Counted from the stretch's first letter, positions 1 to 8,571 are shown. The stretch is 16,987 bases of DNA from Phyllobacteriaceae bacterium (GCA_024645155.1 JAHEGF010000045.1:1-16987); one strand, 5' to 3'. Numbers and translations: made by a program. Notes: generated by a model from the letters alone, not told the origin.

Positions 1-27
1 ATGCGGAATATGAAGGGGAAGCAGTAA
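1..27 (+). CDS. possible 3' end of an upstream gene (partial)
   Basis: The first frame is open from base 1 to a TAA at 25-27, and this stop shares its last A with the ATG of the following had gene (TAATG). Such one-base overlaps are common inside operons, so this may be the tail of an upstream gene of the benzoyl-CoA operon. Only eight codons are visible and nothing can be said about the product. The had frame is also open to the left edge, so the tail is not proven. Confidence 0.3.
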   Translation: MRNMKGKQ

Positions 28-1094
28 TGGCGCAACGCTGGTTGATGACGGCTCAAAACGAACCGCTGTTGCTCGATGAATTCGAACCGGACGCGCCCGG
101 CGATGGCGAGGTGGTGGTGGCAATTGCCGGCTGCGGTGTATGCCACACCGATCTCGGCTACTATTATGATGGCGTGCGGACAAATCACGCTCTTCCGCTG
201 GCGCTCGGTCATGAAATCAGCGGGACGGTCGTCAAGGTCGGTCGTGATGCTGCCGATTGGATTGGCAGAACGGTTATTGTTCCTGCTGTCATCCCCTGTG
301 GAACATGCGATGCATGTGTGCGTGGCAAAGGTACGATCTGCCCGAATCAAAAAATGCCCGGCAACGACATCCAGGGCGGATTTGCCAGCCATATCACGGT
401 ACCAGCACTCGGATTGTGCCCGGTTGACGTTGACCGGCTTGGGGCAGTCGGCCTGTCGCTGGCCGACGTTTCAGTCGTGGCAGATGCCGTTACAACGCCA
501 TATCAGGCGGTGGTTCAGGCAGGCGTTTCGCCGGGTGATCTCGTCGTGGTCAACGGCGTCGGTGGTGTCGGTGGGTACGCGGTTCAGATCGCAGCCGCAA
601 TGGGTGCAACGGTCGTTGCAATCGATGTAGTGCCAGAAAAGCTGAAGGCCGTTTCAGACAATGGCGCCGCCTTGACCCTCAATGCACGCGATTTCGATGC
701 CCGGAGCCTAAAAAAGGAAATTTTCGCATTTGCCAAGGCCAACGGGTTGCGCACCACCGAGTGGATCATTTTCGAATGTTCGGGCACCGCGGCAGGCCAA
801 CTCGCTGCTTTTGGCCTACTCAATCATGGCGCGACGTTGTGCACCGTCGGCTTCACGATGGACAAGGTGGAAGTCCGGCTTTCAAACCTGATGGCATTTC
901 ACGCCCGTATTCTTGGCAACTGGGGCTGTCCGCCGGAACTGTATCCGGGCGCGCTTGATCTGGTCATGAGCGGCAAAGTGAAGATTGCCCCTTTTGTCGA
1001 GCAGCGCCCGCTTAGCGAAATCAACGACGTGTTCAAAGCCGTTCATGACGGCAAGTTTTCCCGCCGCGCAATTCTAGTGCCGGCGGCGACATAA
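27..1094 (+). CDS. had: 6-hydroxycyclohex-1-ene-1-carbonyl-CoA dehydrogenase
   Basis: This is a 355-residue zinc-type medium-chain alcohol dehydrogenase. It should oxidise 6-hydroxycyclohex-1-ene-1-carbonyl-CoA to the 6-oxo compound with NAD+, the step between Dch and Oah in the Thauera-type benzoyl-CoA pathway. The catalytic zinc region is visible as C36-G-V-C39-H-T-D and G61-H-E. The structural zinc ligands are C91, C94, C97 and C105. A Rossmann glycine motif (GVGGVG, 177-182) is followed by D200 at the expected end of the second strand, which favours NAD over NADP. The start at 27 is preceded by a purine-rich stretch (GAAGGGGAAG, 12-21). The family alone would only say alcohol dehydrogenase. 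The specific call rests on its place directly before oah and dch in the bcr operon. Confidence 0.88.
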   Translation: MAQRWLMTAQNEPLLLDEFEPDAPGDGEVVVAIAGCGVCHTDLGYYYDGVRTNHALPLALGHEISGTVVKVGRDAADWIGRTVIVPAVIPCGTCDACVRGKGTICPNQKMPGNDIQGGFASHITVPALGLCPVDVDRLGAVGLSLADVSVVADAVTTPYQAVVQAGVSPGDLVVVNGVGGVGGYAVQIAAAMGATVVAIDVVPEKLKAVSDNGAALTLNARDFDARSLKKEIFAFAKANGLRTTEWIIFECSGTAAGQLAAFGLLNHGATLCTVGFTMDKVEVRLSNLMAFHARILGNWGCPPELYPGALDLVMSGKVKIAPFVEQRPLSEINDVFKAVHDGKFSRRAILVPAAT

Positions 1095-1116
1095 GACATT
1101 CGCAGGAGAGGTTACA

Positions 1117-2247
1117 ATGGACGCATCCGCCAGCAAGAAATTTGAGTTTCTGTCGCATGATCTGGTGCCGGATTCGGCACGGAAAGCGGTTTCCGGTGGC
1201 GTTTTGTACGAGAAGCGCCCGGCACGCCGCCCCGATGGTAGTGTCGCCGAGGGACTCTACAACGCCTGGATCATTCTCAACAATCCCGGCCAGTACAATT
1301 CCTACACCACCGATATGGTCAAGGCGGTCATACTGGGGTTCCGGGCCGCTTCAAACGCGCGCGACGTCAATGCGGTCGTCTTTTCTGCGGTTGGCGACAA
1401 GGCGTTTTGCACCGGCGGCAACACCAAGGAATACGCAGAATATTATGCCGGACGGCCCCAGGAATACCGGCAGTACATGCGGCTGTTCAACGATATGGTT
1501 TCCGCCATACTGGGCTGCGACAAGCCGGTAATTTGTCGCGTCAACGGCATGCGGATCGGCGGAGGCCAGGAAATCGGCATGGCCTGCGACTTCTCAGTCG
1601 CACACGATATGGCGCGCTTCGGACAGGCTGGCCCAAAGCACGGGTCCGCTGCAATCGGCGGATCGACGGATTTTCTGCCGGTCATGATCGGTTGTGAACA
1701 GGCGATGATTTCCGGCGTTCTTTGCGAGCCGTTTTCCGCCCACAAGGCGATGCGGCTCGGCATACTTACCGACGTTGTGCCGGCTTTGAAGGTCGATGGC
1801 AAATTCGTCGCCAACCCACTGGTCGAAACGCAGGCCATGGTCGATGAATACGGCAAGCTCATCCACGGGGAATTCAAGACCGGAGAAGCACAGTCGAAAG
1901 CAAAGAAAGTTGTTGCTGCCGGTGAAATGGACCTCAGTCTGCTTGACGAGAAGGTCGAGGAACTCTGCGCCAAACTTTTGATGACGTTCCCCGATTGCTC
2001 GACGAAATCGGTCGAGGAACTTCGCAAGCCGAAATTGAATGCCTGGAATATGAACAAGGAGAACTCGCGAGCCTGGCTGTCGCTCAACATGATGACCGAG
2101 GCGCGAACCGGTTTCCGCGCATTCAATGAGGGCAACAGGGAACATGGCCGGGAAGTCGATTTTGTCCGCCTGCGCCAGGAACTGGCAGCCGGGGCAAAGT
2201 GGCGCGAAGACTTCATCAACTCGATGATGCCCGGAGCCCAAAAATGA
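1117..2247 (+). CDS. oah: 6-oxocyclohex-1-ene-1-carbonyl-CoA hydrolase (ring opening)
   Basis: This 376-residue crotonase-superfamily protein matches the ring-opening hydrolase called Oah in Thauera and BamA in obligate anaerobes. The enzyme adds water to 6-oxocyclohex-1-ene-1-carbonyl-CoA and cleaves the C-C bond to give 3-hydroxypimelyl-CoA. Ordinary crotonases have about 260 residues, and the extra length fits this family. Oxyanion-hole regions are visible at AFCTGGNTKE (about 97-106) and RIGGGQE (about 146-152). The latter is followed by the GQAGPKHGSA stretch (about 169-178), which I recognise as typical of Oah/BamA. An AGGAGAG ribosome site (1104-1110) lies 6 bases before the ATG. The 22-base gap after had and the 4-base overlap with dch place it firmly in the operon. 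This gene is widely used as a marker of anaerobic aromatic degradation. Confidence 0.95.
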   Translation: MDASASKKFEFLSHDLVPDSARKAVSGGVLYEKRPARRPDGSVAEGLYNAWIILNNPGQYNSYTTDMVKAVILGFRAASNARDVNAVVFSAVGDKAFCTGGNTKEYAEYYAGRPQEYRQYMRLFNDMVSAILGCDKPVICRVNGMRIGGGQEIGMACDFSVAHDMARFGQAGPKHGSAAIGGSTDFLPVMIGCEQAMISGVLCEPFSAHKAMRLGILTDVVPALKVDGKFVANPLVETQAMVDEYGKLIHGEFKTGEAQSKAKKVVAAGEMDLSLLDEKVEELCAKLLMTFPDCSTKSVEELRKPKLNAWNMNKENSRAWLSLNMMTEARTGFRAFNEGNREHGREVDFVRLRQELAAGAKWREDFINSMMPGAQK

Positions 2248-3011
2248 CCGTGCCGCTGAAAGTCTGGCTTGATCGGGACGGCAGGCTACTGCGCATCCGG
2301 CTCGATCGGCCAAAAGCCAATATCATTGATGGGGAGATGATTGCGGCACTTGATACGGCACTCGCAGATCATCTCGACAATACCGGGCTGGCAGCCGTCA
2401 TACTTGACGCATCCGGTCCGCATTTCAGCTTCGGCGCCAGCGTCGCCGAACACATGCCCGACCAATGCGCCGAAATGTTGAAGTCCCTGCATGGACTGGT
2501 AAGACGCATGTTGAACAGCCCGATACCGATCCTGGTGGCAATTCGGGGTCAGTGTCTTGGCGGCGGGCTGGAGGTAGCGGCGGCCGGACAGATGCTGATT
2601 GCAGCGCCTGATGCGAGTCTAGGCCAACCCGAAATGCAGCTTGGTGTATTTGCTCCCGCTGCGTCATGCTTGCTTCCAGAGCGCGTCGGCCAGTCGGTTG
2701 CCGAAGATCTGCTTTACAGCGGGCGCAGTGTTTCTGGGCAGGAAGCAGCTTCAATCGGGCTCGTCGATGCCGTCGCAGATGACCCGGAAGCCGCGGCGCT
2801 TGCCTATTTCGACGGCCACCTGGCCGACAAGAGCGCGAGTTCTTTGCGTATGGCGGTTCGTGCAGCGCGAACGACATTTGTCGAGCGTGTGACCGCAAAA
2901 ATCAATGCTGTCGAGAAGCTCTATCTCGAAGAACTGATGTCAACCCGCGACGCGGTCGAAGGCCTTGAGGCTTTCGTCGCCAAGCGTCCAGCAAGGTGGG
3001 AGAACCGATGA
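2244..3011 (+). CDS. dch: cyclohexa-1,5-diene-1-carbonyl-CoA hydratase
   Basis: This 255-residue crotonase-family hydratase adds water to cyclohexa-1,5-diene-1-carbonyl-CoA, the product of benzoyl-CoA reductase, giving 6-hydroxycyclohex-1-ene-1-carbonyl-CoA. The two backbone regions of the crotonase oxyanion hole are visible: FSFGASVAEH (61-70) and GQCLGGGLE (102-110). ASLGQPEMQLGVF follows at about 124-136. The frame is open further upstream to 2199, but I chose the ATG at 2244. It overlaps the oah stop as ATGA, has GGAG (2233-2236) 7 bases upstream, and gives the usual family length. The preceding residues lie inside oah and look unlike a crotonase N terminus. A general enoyl-CoA hydratase is the alternative by family, but the context decides. 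Confidence 0.9.
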   Translation: MTVPLKVWLDRDGRLLRIRLDRPKANIIDGEMIAALDTALADHLDNTGLAAVILDASGPHFSFGASVAEHMPDQCAEMLKSLHGLVRRMLNSPIPILVAIRGQCLGGGLEVAAAGQMLIAAPDASLGQPEMQLGVFAPAASCLLPERVGQSVAEDLLYSGRSVSGQEAASIGLVDAVADDPEAAALAYFDGHLADKSASSLRMAVRAARTTFVERVTAKINAVEKLYLEELMSTRDAVEGLEAFVAKRPARWENR

Positions 3012-4183
3012 AAACGCCGTCAACCAGTGAGATTGTCGCGCGCTGTCAGGACCTGTTTGAGGACCTGAACTTCACGGCGGCACGGGAGTGGAAAAAAGCG
3101 GAACCGGGCCGCAAGGTGATAGGTTACATGCCGGTCTATGTGCCGCGCGAGATCATCCACGCCGCCGGCATGCTGCCACTTGGTATCGTGGGTGGCGGTG
3201 ACCAGCTCGAAGTCATCCACGGAGATGCTTATTACCAGAGCTATATCTGCCGGATACCGAGATCGACGATCGAGCTTGGTGTTTCGGGCCGCCTGGATTT
3301 CGTGGACGGGATGCTGTTCCCGTCGATCTGCGACGTCATCCGCAACCTGTCGGGAATGTGGAAAATGATGTTTCCGGGGGTCTATTCAAAATACTTCGAT
3401 GTTCCCCAGACCTACGAAGATGAAATTGGCGGTACCTTCTACGAAGGGGAAATGCGCGAGTTCATGCACGATCTGGAAGGAATTGCCGGTCGCAAGATCA
3501 CCGATGCGGATCTGAACAACTCGATCGAAGTCTATAATGAAAACCGCCGCTTGGTACGCAAGCTCTATGAAATGCGCGCCAAGACGCCCTGGCAGATTCC
3601 GGCAGCGGAAGCCTATCTCGTGTTGCGGGCCGGCCTGATATTGCCGGTCGAGGAACACACTCGGGTGATTGAACAGTACCTGGCTGCTGCGCTCAAGGAA
3701 GATAAACCGGTGCGCGACAATTGCCGCATAGCACTGACCGGAATGTTCTGTGAGCAGCCGCCGCTCAATCTGATCAAGTCGCTGGAACTTTCGGGGTGTT
3801 ACGTTGTCGACGACGACCTTATGCTGGTGACCCGCTGGCTGATTGACGATGTGCCGACCGATGGCGATCCGCTACACAATCTGTCGCGGGCTTTCTTGCA
3901 CCGGTCCGAAAGTACCGCAGCAAAATATGAACCGAATCTGGCCGAAAAAGGCCAATTCCTGGTGCGGGCCGTGCGGCGCACCGGGGCCGAGGGCGTCATT
4001 TTTGCCTCACCCAGTTTCTGTGATCCGGCGCTGCTCGACCGGCCGATGCTGCAGAACGTCCTGAAAAAGGCTGGAATTCCATACATCGCTTTCAAATATG
4101 CGGAGAATTCCGGTCAGATGCAGCCCATCCGCGAGCAAGCCGGAACCTTCGCCGATTCAATCAAGCTATGGAGTGCAGCATGA
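3008..4183 (+). CDS. bcrC: benzoyl-CoA reductase subunit C (HgdB-like)
   Basis: This 391-residue protein of the HgdB/2-hydroxyacyl-CoA dehydratase D family is one of the two subunits of the benzoyl-CoA-reducing module of class I benzoyl-CoA reductase. With BcrB it carries the iron-sulfur cluster and the substrate site for two-electron dearomatisation in the cytoplasm. Cysteines expected for cluster binding or active-site roles are seen at C81 (SYICRIP), C108 (SICDVIRN) and C338 (SPSFCDP). An in-frame GTG at 2996 is possible. The ATG at 3008 is preferred because it overlaps the dch stop as ATGA and has GTGGGAG (2996-3002) at proper spacing. It ends in a 4-base overlap with bcrB. The R. palustris homologue is named BadD. 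I use Bcr because the neighbouring had, oah and dch are Thauera-type. Confidence 0.93.
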   Translation: MKTPSTSEIVARCQDLFEDLNFTAAREWKKAEPGRKVIGYMPVYVPREIIHAAGMLPLGIVGGGDQLEVIHGDAYYQSYICRIPRSTIELGVSGRLDFVDGMLFPSICDVIRNLSGMWKMMFPGVYSKYFDVPQTYEDEIGGTFYEGEMREFMHDLEGIAGRKITDADLNNSIEVYNENRRLVRKLYEMRAKTPWQIPAAEAYLVLRAGLILPVEEHTRVIEQYLAAALKEDKPVRDNCRIALTGMFCEQPPLNLIKSLELSGCYVVDDDLMLVTRWLIDDVPTDGDPLHNLSRAFLHRSESTAAKYEPNLAEKGQFLVRAVRRTGAEGVIFASPSFCDPALLDRPMLQNVLKKAGIPYIAFKYAENSGQMQPIREQAGTFADSIKLWSAA

Positions 4184-5496
4184 AGATCACCACAAGCAGG
4201 TCGCAAATGCCGACAGAGGTCCTCAAAGATGCTTCCATGGTGAAGCAGAAGGAAATGATGGCAAAGCATTACGACCGCCTCGCAAACGCGGAAGCCAATG
4301 GTGACAAGGTCGCCTCGACTTTCGTGCCCGGCAATCTCAACGAATTGATCATGTGTTTCGATCTGGTCAACAATCTGCCTGAAGTCAATGCCATACAAAG
4401 CGGGCTGCGCCGGCAAAGCGGCGCCTATGTCATGGAAGCCGAAAAGGCCGGCCATTCGGAAGACGTCTGCACCTATGTGAAATCAGACATCGGCATGATG
4501 GCCAAAGGGAATATCGGCCCAAATGGCAAAAAGCTGCCAAGTCCCGACGTGCTGCTGCTTTCGTACACGGGGTGCTTCACCTTCATGAAGTGGTTTGAAC
4601 TTCTGCGCGAACAGTACGAGTGCGAAACCATATTTCTCCAGACGCCCTACATGGCGGACGGCAAAGTCACGGAAAACATGATCCAGTACATGGTCAAGCA
4701 GTTGAAGGAAGACGTCATCCCGAAGCTGGAAAAAGTCAGCGGAGTCAAGTTTGATATCGACCGGCTGCGTGAACATCTGGCGAAATCGGCGAAGGCAGAA
4801 GACGATCTCGTCTACATTCTGCAAAGTGCGAAGAACAAGCCATCGCCGATAGATGCCTATTTCGGCGGCATTTACTACATTGGTCCGATCTTCGGGGCGT
4901 TTCGTGGCACCGATGATGCCATCGACTATTATCGCTTCCTGCGCGAAGAAGTCGATCAGCGCATCGCTGCAGGTCTTGGGCCGGTAACGCCGGACGGACC
5001 CATGAGCGAGGAAAAATACCGGCTGATTGTCGAGGGACCGCCCAATTACACCAATTTCCGGCAATTCTGGAAAATGTTCTATGAGGAAGGTGCGGTAGTC
5101 GTTGCCTCCAGCTACACCAAGGTTGGCGGAACCTACGATTTCGGCTTCCGCCACGACCCGTCGCGGCCGCTTGAGACACTCGCGGAATACTGCCTCGGCG
5201 TCTACACAAACCGGTCTTTGCCAATGCGCGTCGAAATGCTGACCAATTACATGAACGAATACCAGGCTGACGGACTGCTGATCAACTCGATCAAGAGCTG
5301 CAACAGTTTTTCTGCCGGTCAGCTTCTGATCATGCGCGAGGTCGAAAAACGAACAGGCAAGCCTGCCGCATTCATTGAAACCGATTTGGTTGATCCGCGC
5401 TATTTCTCCGCAGCAAATGTCAAGAACCGCCTGGAAAGCTATTTCCAGATGGTCGAGCAGAAACGCAGCGGCGCCAGCAAAGGAGTAGCAGCATGA
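4180..5496 (+). CDS. bcrB: benzoyl-CoA reductase subunit B (HgdB-like)
   Basis: This 438-residue partner of BcrC in the catalytic half of class I benzoyl-CoA reductase belongs to the same HgdB superfamily. Cysteines are present at C59, C97 (EDVCTYVK), C132 (SYTGCFTF) and within INSIKSCNSFSAGQ near the C terminus, in line with a cluster shared at the BcrB/BcrC interface. The track frame opens at 4168, but the ATG at 4180 is better. It overlaps the bcrC stop (ATGA) and has GGAG at 4170-4173. The downstream end overlaps bcrA by the same four bases, so the subunits are probably made in fixed proportion by translational coupling. The length agrees with the known Thauera subunit as far as I recall. 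No frameshift or missing block is apparent. Confidence 0.93.
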   Translation: MKITTSRSQMPTEVLKDASMVKQKEMMAKHYDRLANAEANGDKVASTFVPGNLNELIMCFDLVNNLPEVNAIQSGLRRQSGAYVMEAEKAGHSEDVCTYVKSDIGMMAKGNIGPNGKKLPSPDVLLLSYTGCFTFMKWFELLREQYECETIFLQTPYMADGKVTENMIQYMVKQLKEDVIPKLEKVSGVKFDIDRLREHLAKSAKAEDDLVYILQSAKNKPSPIDAYFGGIYYIGPIFGAFRGTDDAIDYYRFLREEVDQRIAAGLGPVTPDGPMSEEKYRLIVEGPPNYTNFRQFWKMFYEEGAVVVASSYTKVGGTYDFGFRHDPSRPLETLAEYCLGVYTNRSLPMRVEMLTNYMNEYQADGLLINSIKSCNSFSAGQLLIMREVEKRTGKPAAFIETDLVDPRYFSAANVKNRLESYFQMVEQKRSGASKGVAA

Positions 5497-6818
5497 AGAC
5501 CTTTGTTGGAATTGACCTGGGCTCGACGACCACCAAGGCTGTCCTGCTAGACGAAAATGAGCAGGTGCTGGGCCGGGGCATAACCAACTCGCGCTCGAAT
5601 TACGACACGGCATGCCGTGTCGCCAACCAGGAGGCTGCAATCGACGCCCGTTTCTCCCTTTTCCGCCGCGAGTTTGGTATTGAAGAGGGGGGCGATGCCA
5701 AAGTCGAGGAATTTCTGGCAGCGCTTGAACGGGCGTTCAGGCTGGAGCAGTTCCTTGAGCAACTCGGCGATCTGGAGGAAACCTGCGTCGAACAGGTGAC
5801 CGGGGCGCGTTTCGAAAAACTTGGCAACGGTGTCAAAAAGGCTCTAGCGGAGGTTTTTACCCGCTTGCGGGCAGAGGCGCCTGCGATGTTTGCACCGGAC
5901 GCGGTTCGCAAGTCGGACTTCTTCCGCGATATCGCCGGTTCGCGTTACCTCGCCGTTGCCGAAGAAGTCGCCCGCGACGCCGGCATCCCTTATGACCTGC
6001 TTTTGAATGTCTACGACAAATCCATTATCGCGGTTGAAAACCGGCCTCCGTCCGGCCGCCTGAGCGACAAATTCAAAGCCGCGCTTGGGCGGGTGGCAAG
6101 CGAAGGAGTTGGCGTTGCCAGCGAGCTGCAGGGCAGGGTCGACCGAGCGCTCGACATCGGGCTGGAGGAAACCTACCTCGTCGGCACCGGTTACGGTCGG
6201 GTCACGCTACCGTTTTCGAAGGAACACATCCGCTCGGAGATTCTTTGCCACGGGCTCGGTGCACACATGATGTACCCGAAGACCCGAACGGTACTGGATA
6301 TCGGCGGGCAGGACACAAAAGGCATTCAGGTTGATCCGCGCGGCATTGTCGAAAATTTCCAGATGAACGACCGCTGTGCAGCCGGTTGTGGCCGGTATCT
6401 CGGCTACATCGCTGACGAAATGAACATGGGTCTTCACGAACTGGGGCCCCTGGCGATGAAATCAGCCAAACCGGCGCGTATCAATTCCACTTGTACGGTT
6501 TTTGCGGGCGCAGAACTTCGTGACCGTCTGGCGCTGGGAGAGGCACGCGAAGATATTCTAGCGGGCCTGCACCGCGCAATTATTCTGCGCGCCATGTCGA
6601 TACTGTCACGTTCGGGCGGCGTAGAGGACGAGTTCACGTTTACCGGCGGTGTTGCCAAAAACGAGGCCGCGGTGCGCGAGTTGAAAAAGCTGGTGAACGA
6701 AAACTACGGCGAAGTGACCATCAATATCGACCCGGATTCGATTTACACTGGCGCGCTTGGCGGAGCCGAATTCGCCCGCCGAGCCGCCGAGGGACGCATT
6801 GAAGGAGTGGAAACATGA
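5493..6818 (+). CDS. bcrA: benzoyl-CoA reductase subunit A (ATPase/activase)
   Basis: This 441-residue ASKHA-fold ATPase is one of two subunits that couple ATP hydrolysis to electron transfer from ferredoxin to the BcrB/BcrC site. The N-terminal phosphate loop GIDLGSTTTKAV (6-17), the second phosphate motif VLDIGGQDTK (267-276) and FTGGVAKN (383-390) are visible. Cysteines C295 (DRCAAGCG) and C334 (NSTCTVFA) are 39 residues apart, the arrangement used by HgdC-type activases to bridge a single [4Fe-4S] cluster between two subunits. An additional helical region of about 150-180 residues between the two phosphate motifs distinguishes BcrA from the shorter BcrD. AAAGGAG (5479-5485) lies before the ATG, which overlaps the bcrB stop. 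Confidence 0.95.
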   Translation: MKTFVGIDLGSTTTKAVLLDENEQVLGRGITNSRSNYDTACRVANQEAAIDARFSLFRREFGIEEGGDAKVEEFLAALERAFRLEQFLEQLGDLEETCVEQVTGARFEKLGNGVKKALAEVFTRLRAEAPAMFAPDAVRKSDFFRDIAGSRYLAVAEEVARDAGIPYDLLLNVYDKSIIAVENRPPSGRLSDKFKAALGRVASEGVGVASELQGRVDRALDIGLEETYLVGTGYGRVTLPFSKEHIRSEILCHGLGAHMMYPKTRTVLDIGGQDTKGIQVDPRGIVENFQMNDRCAAGCGRYLGYIADEMNMGLHELGPLAMKSAKPARINSTCTVFAGAELRDRLALGEAREDILAGLHRAIILRAMSILSRSGGVEDEFTFTGGVAKNEAAVRELKKLVNENYGEVTINIDPDSIYTGALGGAEFARRAAEGRIEGVET

Positions 6819-7660
6819 CAATTGCGGCTGGAATTGATGTTGGCACAGGTGCGGTCAAGGCCGTAATCATGCGAACTGACGGCGACAAGGAGGAATGGCT
6901 GGCCCGCTCGACACTGCGCATTCGTCAGCGCGACCCCATGGAACTGGCCGAGGAAGCGTTCAATCAGACGCTGGAGGATGCCGGACTGAGCCGCGAAGAT
7001 CTGCACTATATCGCGACAACGGGCGAGGGGGAGGCGATACCGTTTCACACCGGGCACTTCTACTCGATGACTTCCCACGCCCGCGGCGCGATATACCTCG
7101 ATCCAAGGGCAACGGCTGTTCTTGATTGTGGCGCCTTGCATGGGCGCGCTATCGTCACCGATGAACGCGGCAAGGTTCTGACCTACAAGATGACTAGCCA
7201 GTGTGCTTCGGGCTCAGGTCAGTTTCTGGAAAACATTGCGCGCTATCTTGGTATTGCGCAGGATGAAATTGGCAAGCTCTCAGTACAGGCGGACGATCCG
7301 GAGGTCGTTTCCAGCATTTGCGCCGTTCTTGCCGAAACCGATGTCATCAACATGGTTTCGCGGGGTATTACAGCGCCGAATATCCTGAAGGGCATCCATC
7401 TTTCGATGGCCAGCCGGCTCGCCCGGCTGCTAAAGTCGATCGGTGTCACCGACAATGTGGTTATGGTAACCGGCGGGCTGGCGCTTGATGGCGGTCTGGT
7501 CGCAGCGCTTGATGAGGAGCTTGCCAAGATGAAGGGCGTTCAGGCAGAGGTTACCAGTCACCCCGACTCCATTTATGCGGGCGCATTGGGTGCTGCATTA
7601 TGGGGCGCATTCCGTTATGAAAAGCTCGCCGCATCCGGGCAGTTGCTAAAAGCGTCGTGA
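6815..7660 (+). CDS. bcrD: benzoyl-CoA reductase subunit D (ATPase/activase)
   Basis: This 281-residue compact ASKHA ATPase pairs with BcrA to form the electron-activating module. The phosphate loop reads GIDVGTGAVKAV (6-17), without the serine/threonine-rich run of BcrA. VLDCGALHGR (102-111) takes the place of the DIGGQDTK motif and VTGG appears near the C terminus. The likely cluster cysteines C130 (SQCASGSG) and C169 (SSICAVLA) have the same 39-residue spacing as in BcrA, which fits one [4Fe-4S] cluster held between the two proteins. The start overlaps the bcrA stop as ATGA and has GAAGGAG (6801-6807). It is followed after 19 bases by the ferredoxin that supplies its electrons. Confidence 0.95.
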   Translation: MTIAAGIDVGTGAVKAVIMRTDGDKEEWLARSTLRIRQRDPMELAEEAFNQTLEDAGLSREDLHYIATTGEGEAIPFHTGHFYSMTSHARGAIYLDPRATAVLDCGALHGRAIVTDERGKVLTYKMTSQCASGSGQFLENIARYLGIAQDEIGKLSVQADDPEVVSSICAVLAETDVINMVSRGITAPNILKGIHLSMASRLARLLKSIGVTDNVVMVTGGLALDGGLVAALDEELAKMKGVQAEVTSHPDSIYAGALGAALWGAFRYEKLAASGQLLKAS

Positions 7661-7679
7661 GAATAAGAGGAGATTTCAA

Positions 7680-7925
7680 ATGGCACTGATGATTACCGAT
7701 GCCTGTACAGCATGTGATGCCTGTGAGCCGGTATGTCCTAACGAAGCGATCAAGGAAGGCGATCCGATCTATGTGATCGATCCGATGAAATGCACAGAAT
7801 GCGTTGGCGCGGAAGACGAACCGCAGTGCAAGCTGGTATGTCCGGAAGCTTGCATCGTGCCCAATCCCGACTGGGATGAAACCCCCGAAGAACTGCAGGA
7901 CAAATTCGAACAGCTTAACGCCTAG
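7680..7925 (+). CDS. fdx: 2[4Fe-4S] ferredoxin, Allochromatium type
   Basis: This 81-residue ferredoxin is the probable direct electron donor of benzoyl-CoA reductase and possibly of 4-hydroxybenzoyl-CoA reductase. The first cluster motif is C9-x2-C12-x2-C15-x3-C19-P. The second is C38-x2-C41-x8-C50-x3-C54-P, with an 8-residue insertion between its second and third cysteines, a further cysteine C58, and an acidic C-terminal extension (about 64-81). That insertion, extra cysteine and tail mark the Allochromatium vinosum type. These ferredoxins have unusually negative cluster potentials and are known as donors in Thauera. AAGAGGAG (7665-7672) lies 7 bases before the ATG. It is the last gene of the operon and faces convergent genes downstream. 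In R. palustris the counterpart is badB. Confidence 0.93.
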   Translation: MALMITDACTACDACEPVCPNEAIKEGDPIYVIDPMKCTECVGAEDEPQCKLVCPEACIVPNPDWDETPEELQDKFEQLNA

Positions 7926-7956
7926 ACATCTCGGTTCGGTTTTGAAAGAAGTCGGA

Positions 7957-7986
7957 AGCCGCCAGGTTTCGGGCCTTATTGCGGCT
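7957..7986. terminator. possible bidirectional terminator between convergent genes
   Basis: AGCCGC (7957-7962) pairs with GCGGCT (7981-7986) around an 18-base loop, in which AGG and CCT could extend pairing. It sits between the ferredoxin stop (7925) and the stop of the opposing acetyltransferase gene (7997), where a terminator for both strands would be expected. There is no clear T-run, so intrinsic termination is uncertain. Confidence 0.3.
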
Positions 7987-7996
7987 CTCGAACTCG

Positions 7997-8542
7997 TTAG
8001 TTGCCCAAATTTCGTTTAAGAACGACACGCTGTGCCGGAACGAATCCGGTTTCATCGAGATAGTTGATCAGACCGACATCGTTCCAGTCCAATTCTGTGC
8101 GGATATGGTCAACGCGCAGCGTTGCGAGATTCGCAATCAATTGTGACATCAACGCTTGGCCGACACCGCGGTCGCGGTAGCCCGGGTCCACACCGATCGT
8201 GTCCATTACCGCTTCGGGACTGGTATGGCCAAACTCGCCATAGTCAACGCGGGCCATGATGAAACCTACAAGATGGTCGTCCAACTCTGCGACCAGCGAA
8301 ATCCGCACGCCGGATTCCTGCATCGCCTCACGTTGTTTGCGCCGGTAATAGGCAGCCCGATCCAGGCCTGTGGCACGCCGGTCAATTGCGATTAGCGCAT
8401 CAATGTCGCCAGCCGCCATCGACCGAACCGGGATGAGATCCCGCGACAGAGCGTCGAAATCATCCCCGTCCGGCGAACTGTAATCACGTTCAGCCGGTTC
8501 ATCGGCAGCGACGGGTATGTTCGAATTGCTGGTTACGGGCAC
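7997..8542 (-). CDS. GNAT family N-acetyltransferase (first of three)
   Basis: This 181-residue protein has the GNAT acetyl-CoA site: strand IGVDP (116-120) followed by R123-D-R-G126-V-G128, the R/Q-x-x-G-x-G/A pyrophosphate loop. GEFG (102-105) lies before it and NYLDETGF (160-167) fits the C-terminal GNAT region. The frame stays open to 8671, inside the upstream gene. I place the start at the GTG at 8542 because GGGAGA lies 6 bases before it and the gene then begins 29 bases after the upstream stop. The first 35 or so residues are polar and probably disordered. The substrate cannot be read from sequence. Lysine acetylation of aromatic acyl-CoA ligases is known in R. palustris, so a protein target in this pathway is one possibility. 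It is related to the next gene and to the acetyltransferase at 15975. Confidence 0.82.
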   Translation of the reverse strand: MPVTSNSNIPVAADEPAERDYSSPDGDDFDALSRDLIPVRSMAAGDIDALIAIDRRATGLDRAAYYRRKQREAMQESGVRISLVAELDDHLVGFIMARVDYGEFGHTSPEAVMDTIGVDPGYRDRGVGQALMSQLIANLATLRVDHIRTELDWNDVGLINYLDETGFVPAQRVVLKRNLGN

Positions 8543-8548
8543 GATCTT

Positions 8549-8554
8549 TCTCCC
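8549..8554 (-). promoter_or_regulatory. ribosome binding site deciding a GTG start
   Basis: On the minus strand GGGAGA lies six bases before the GTG at 8542. No ATG with a comparable site exists near the N terminus of this frame, and the same GGGAGA sequence precedes the neighbouring acetyltransferase gene. It supports the 181-residue form over the longer open frame. Confidence 0.6.
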
Positions 8555-8571
8555 AGATATTGTTTTGATTG

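Noticed and set aside
1443..2313. Minus-strand open frames opposite oah
   Set aside because: They are shadows of oah with low-complexity translations and no ribosome site or motif.
4483..5640. Long minus-strand open frame of 385 codons opposite bcrB
   Set aside because: It is antisense to a clearly conserved gene. The translation shows no domain and follows from codon bias on the coding strand.
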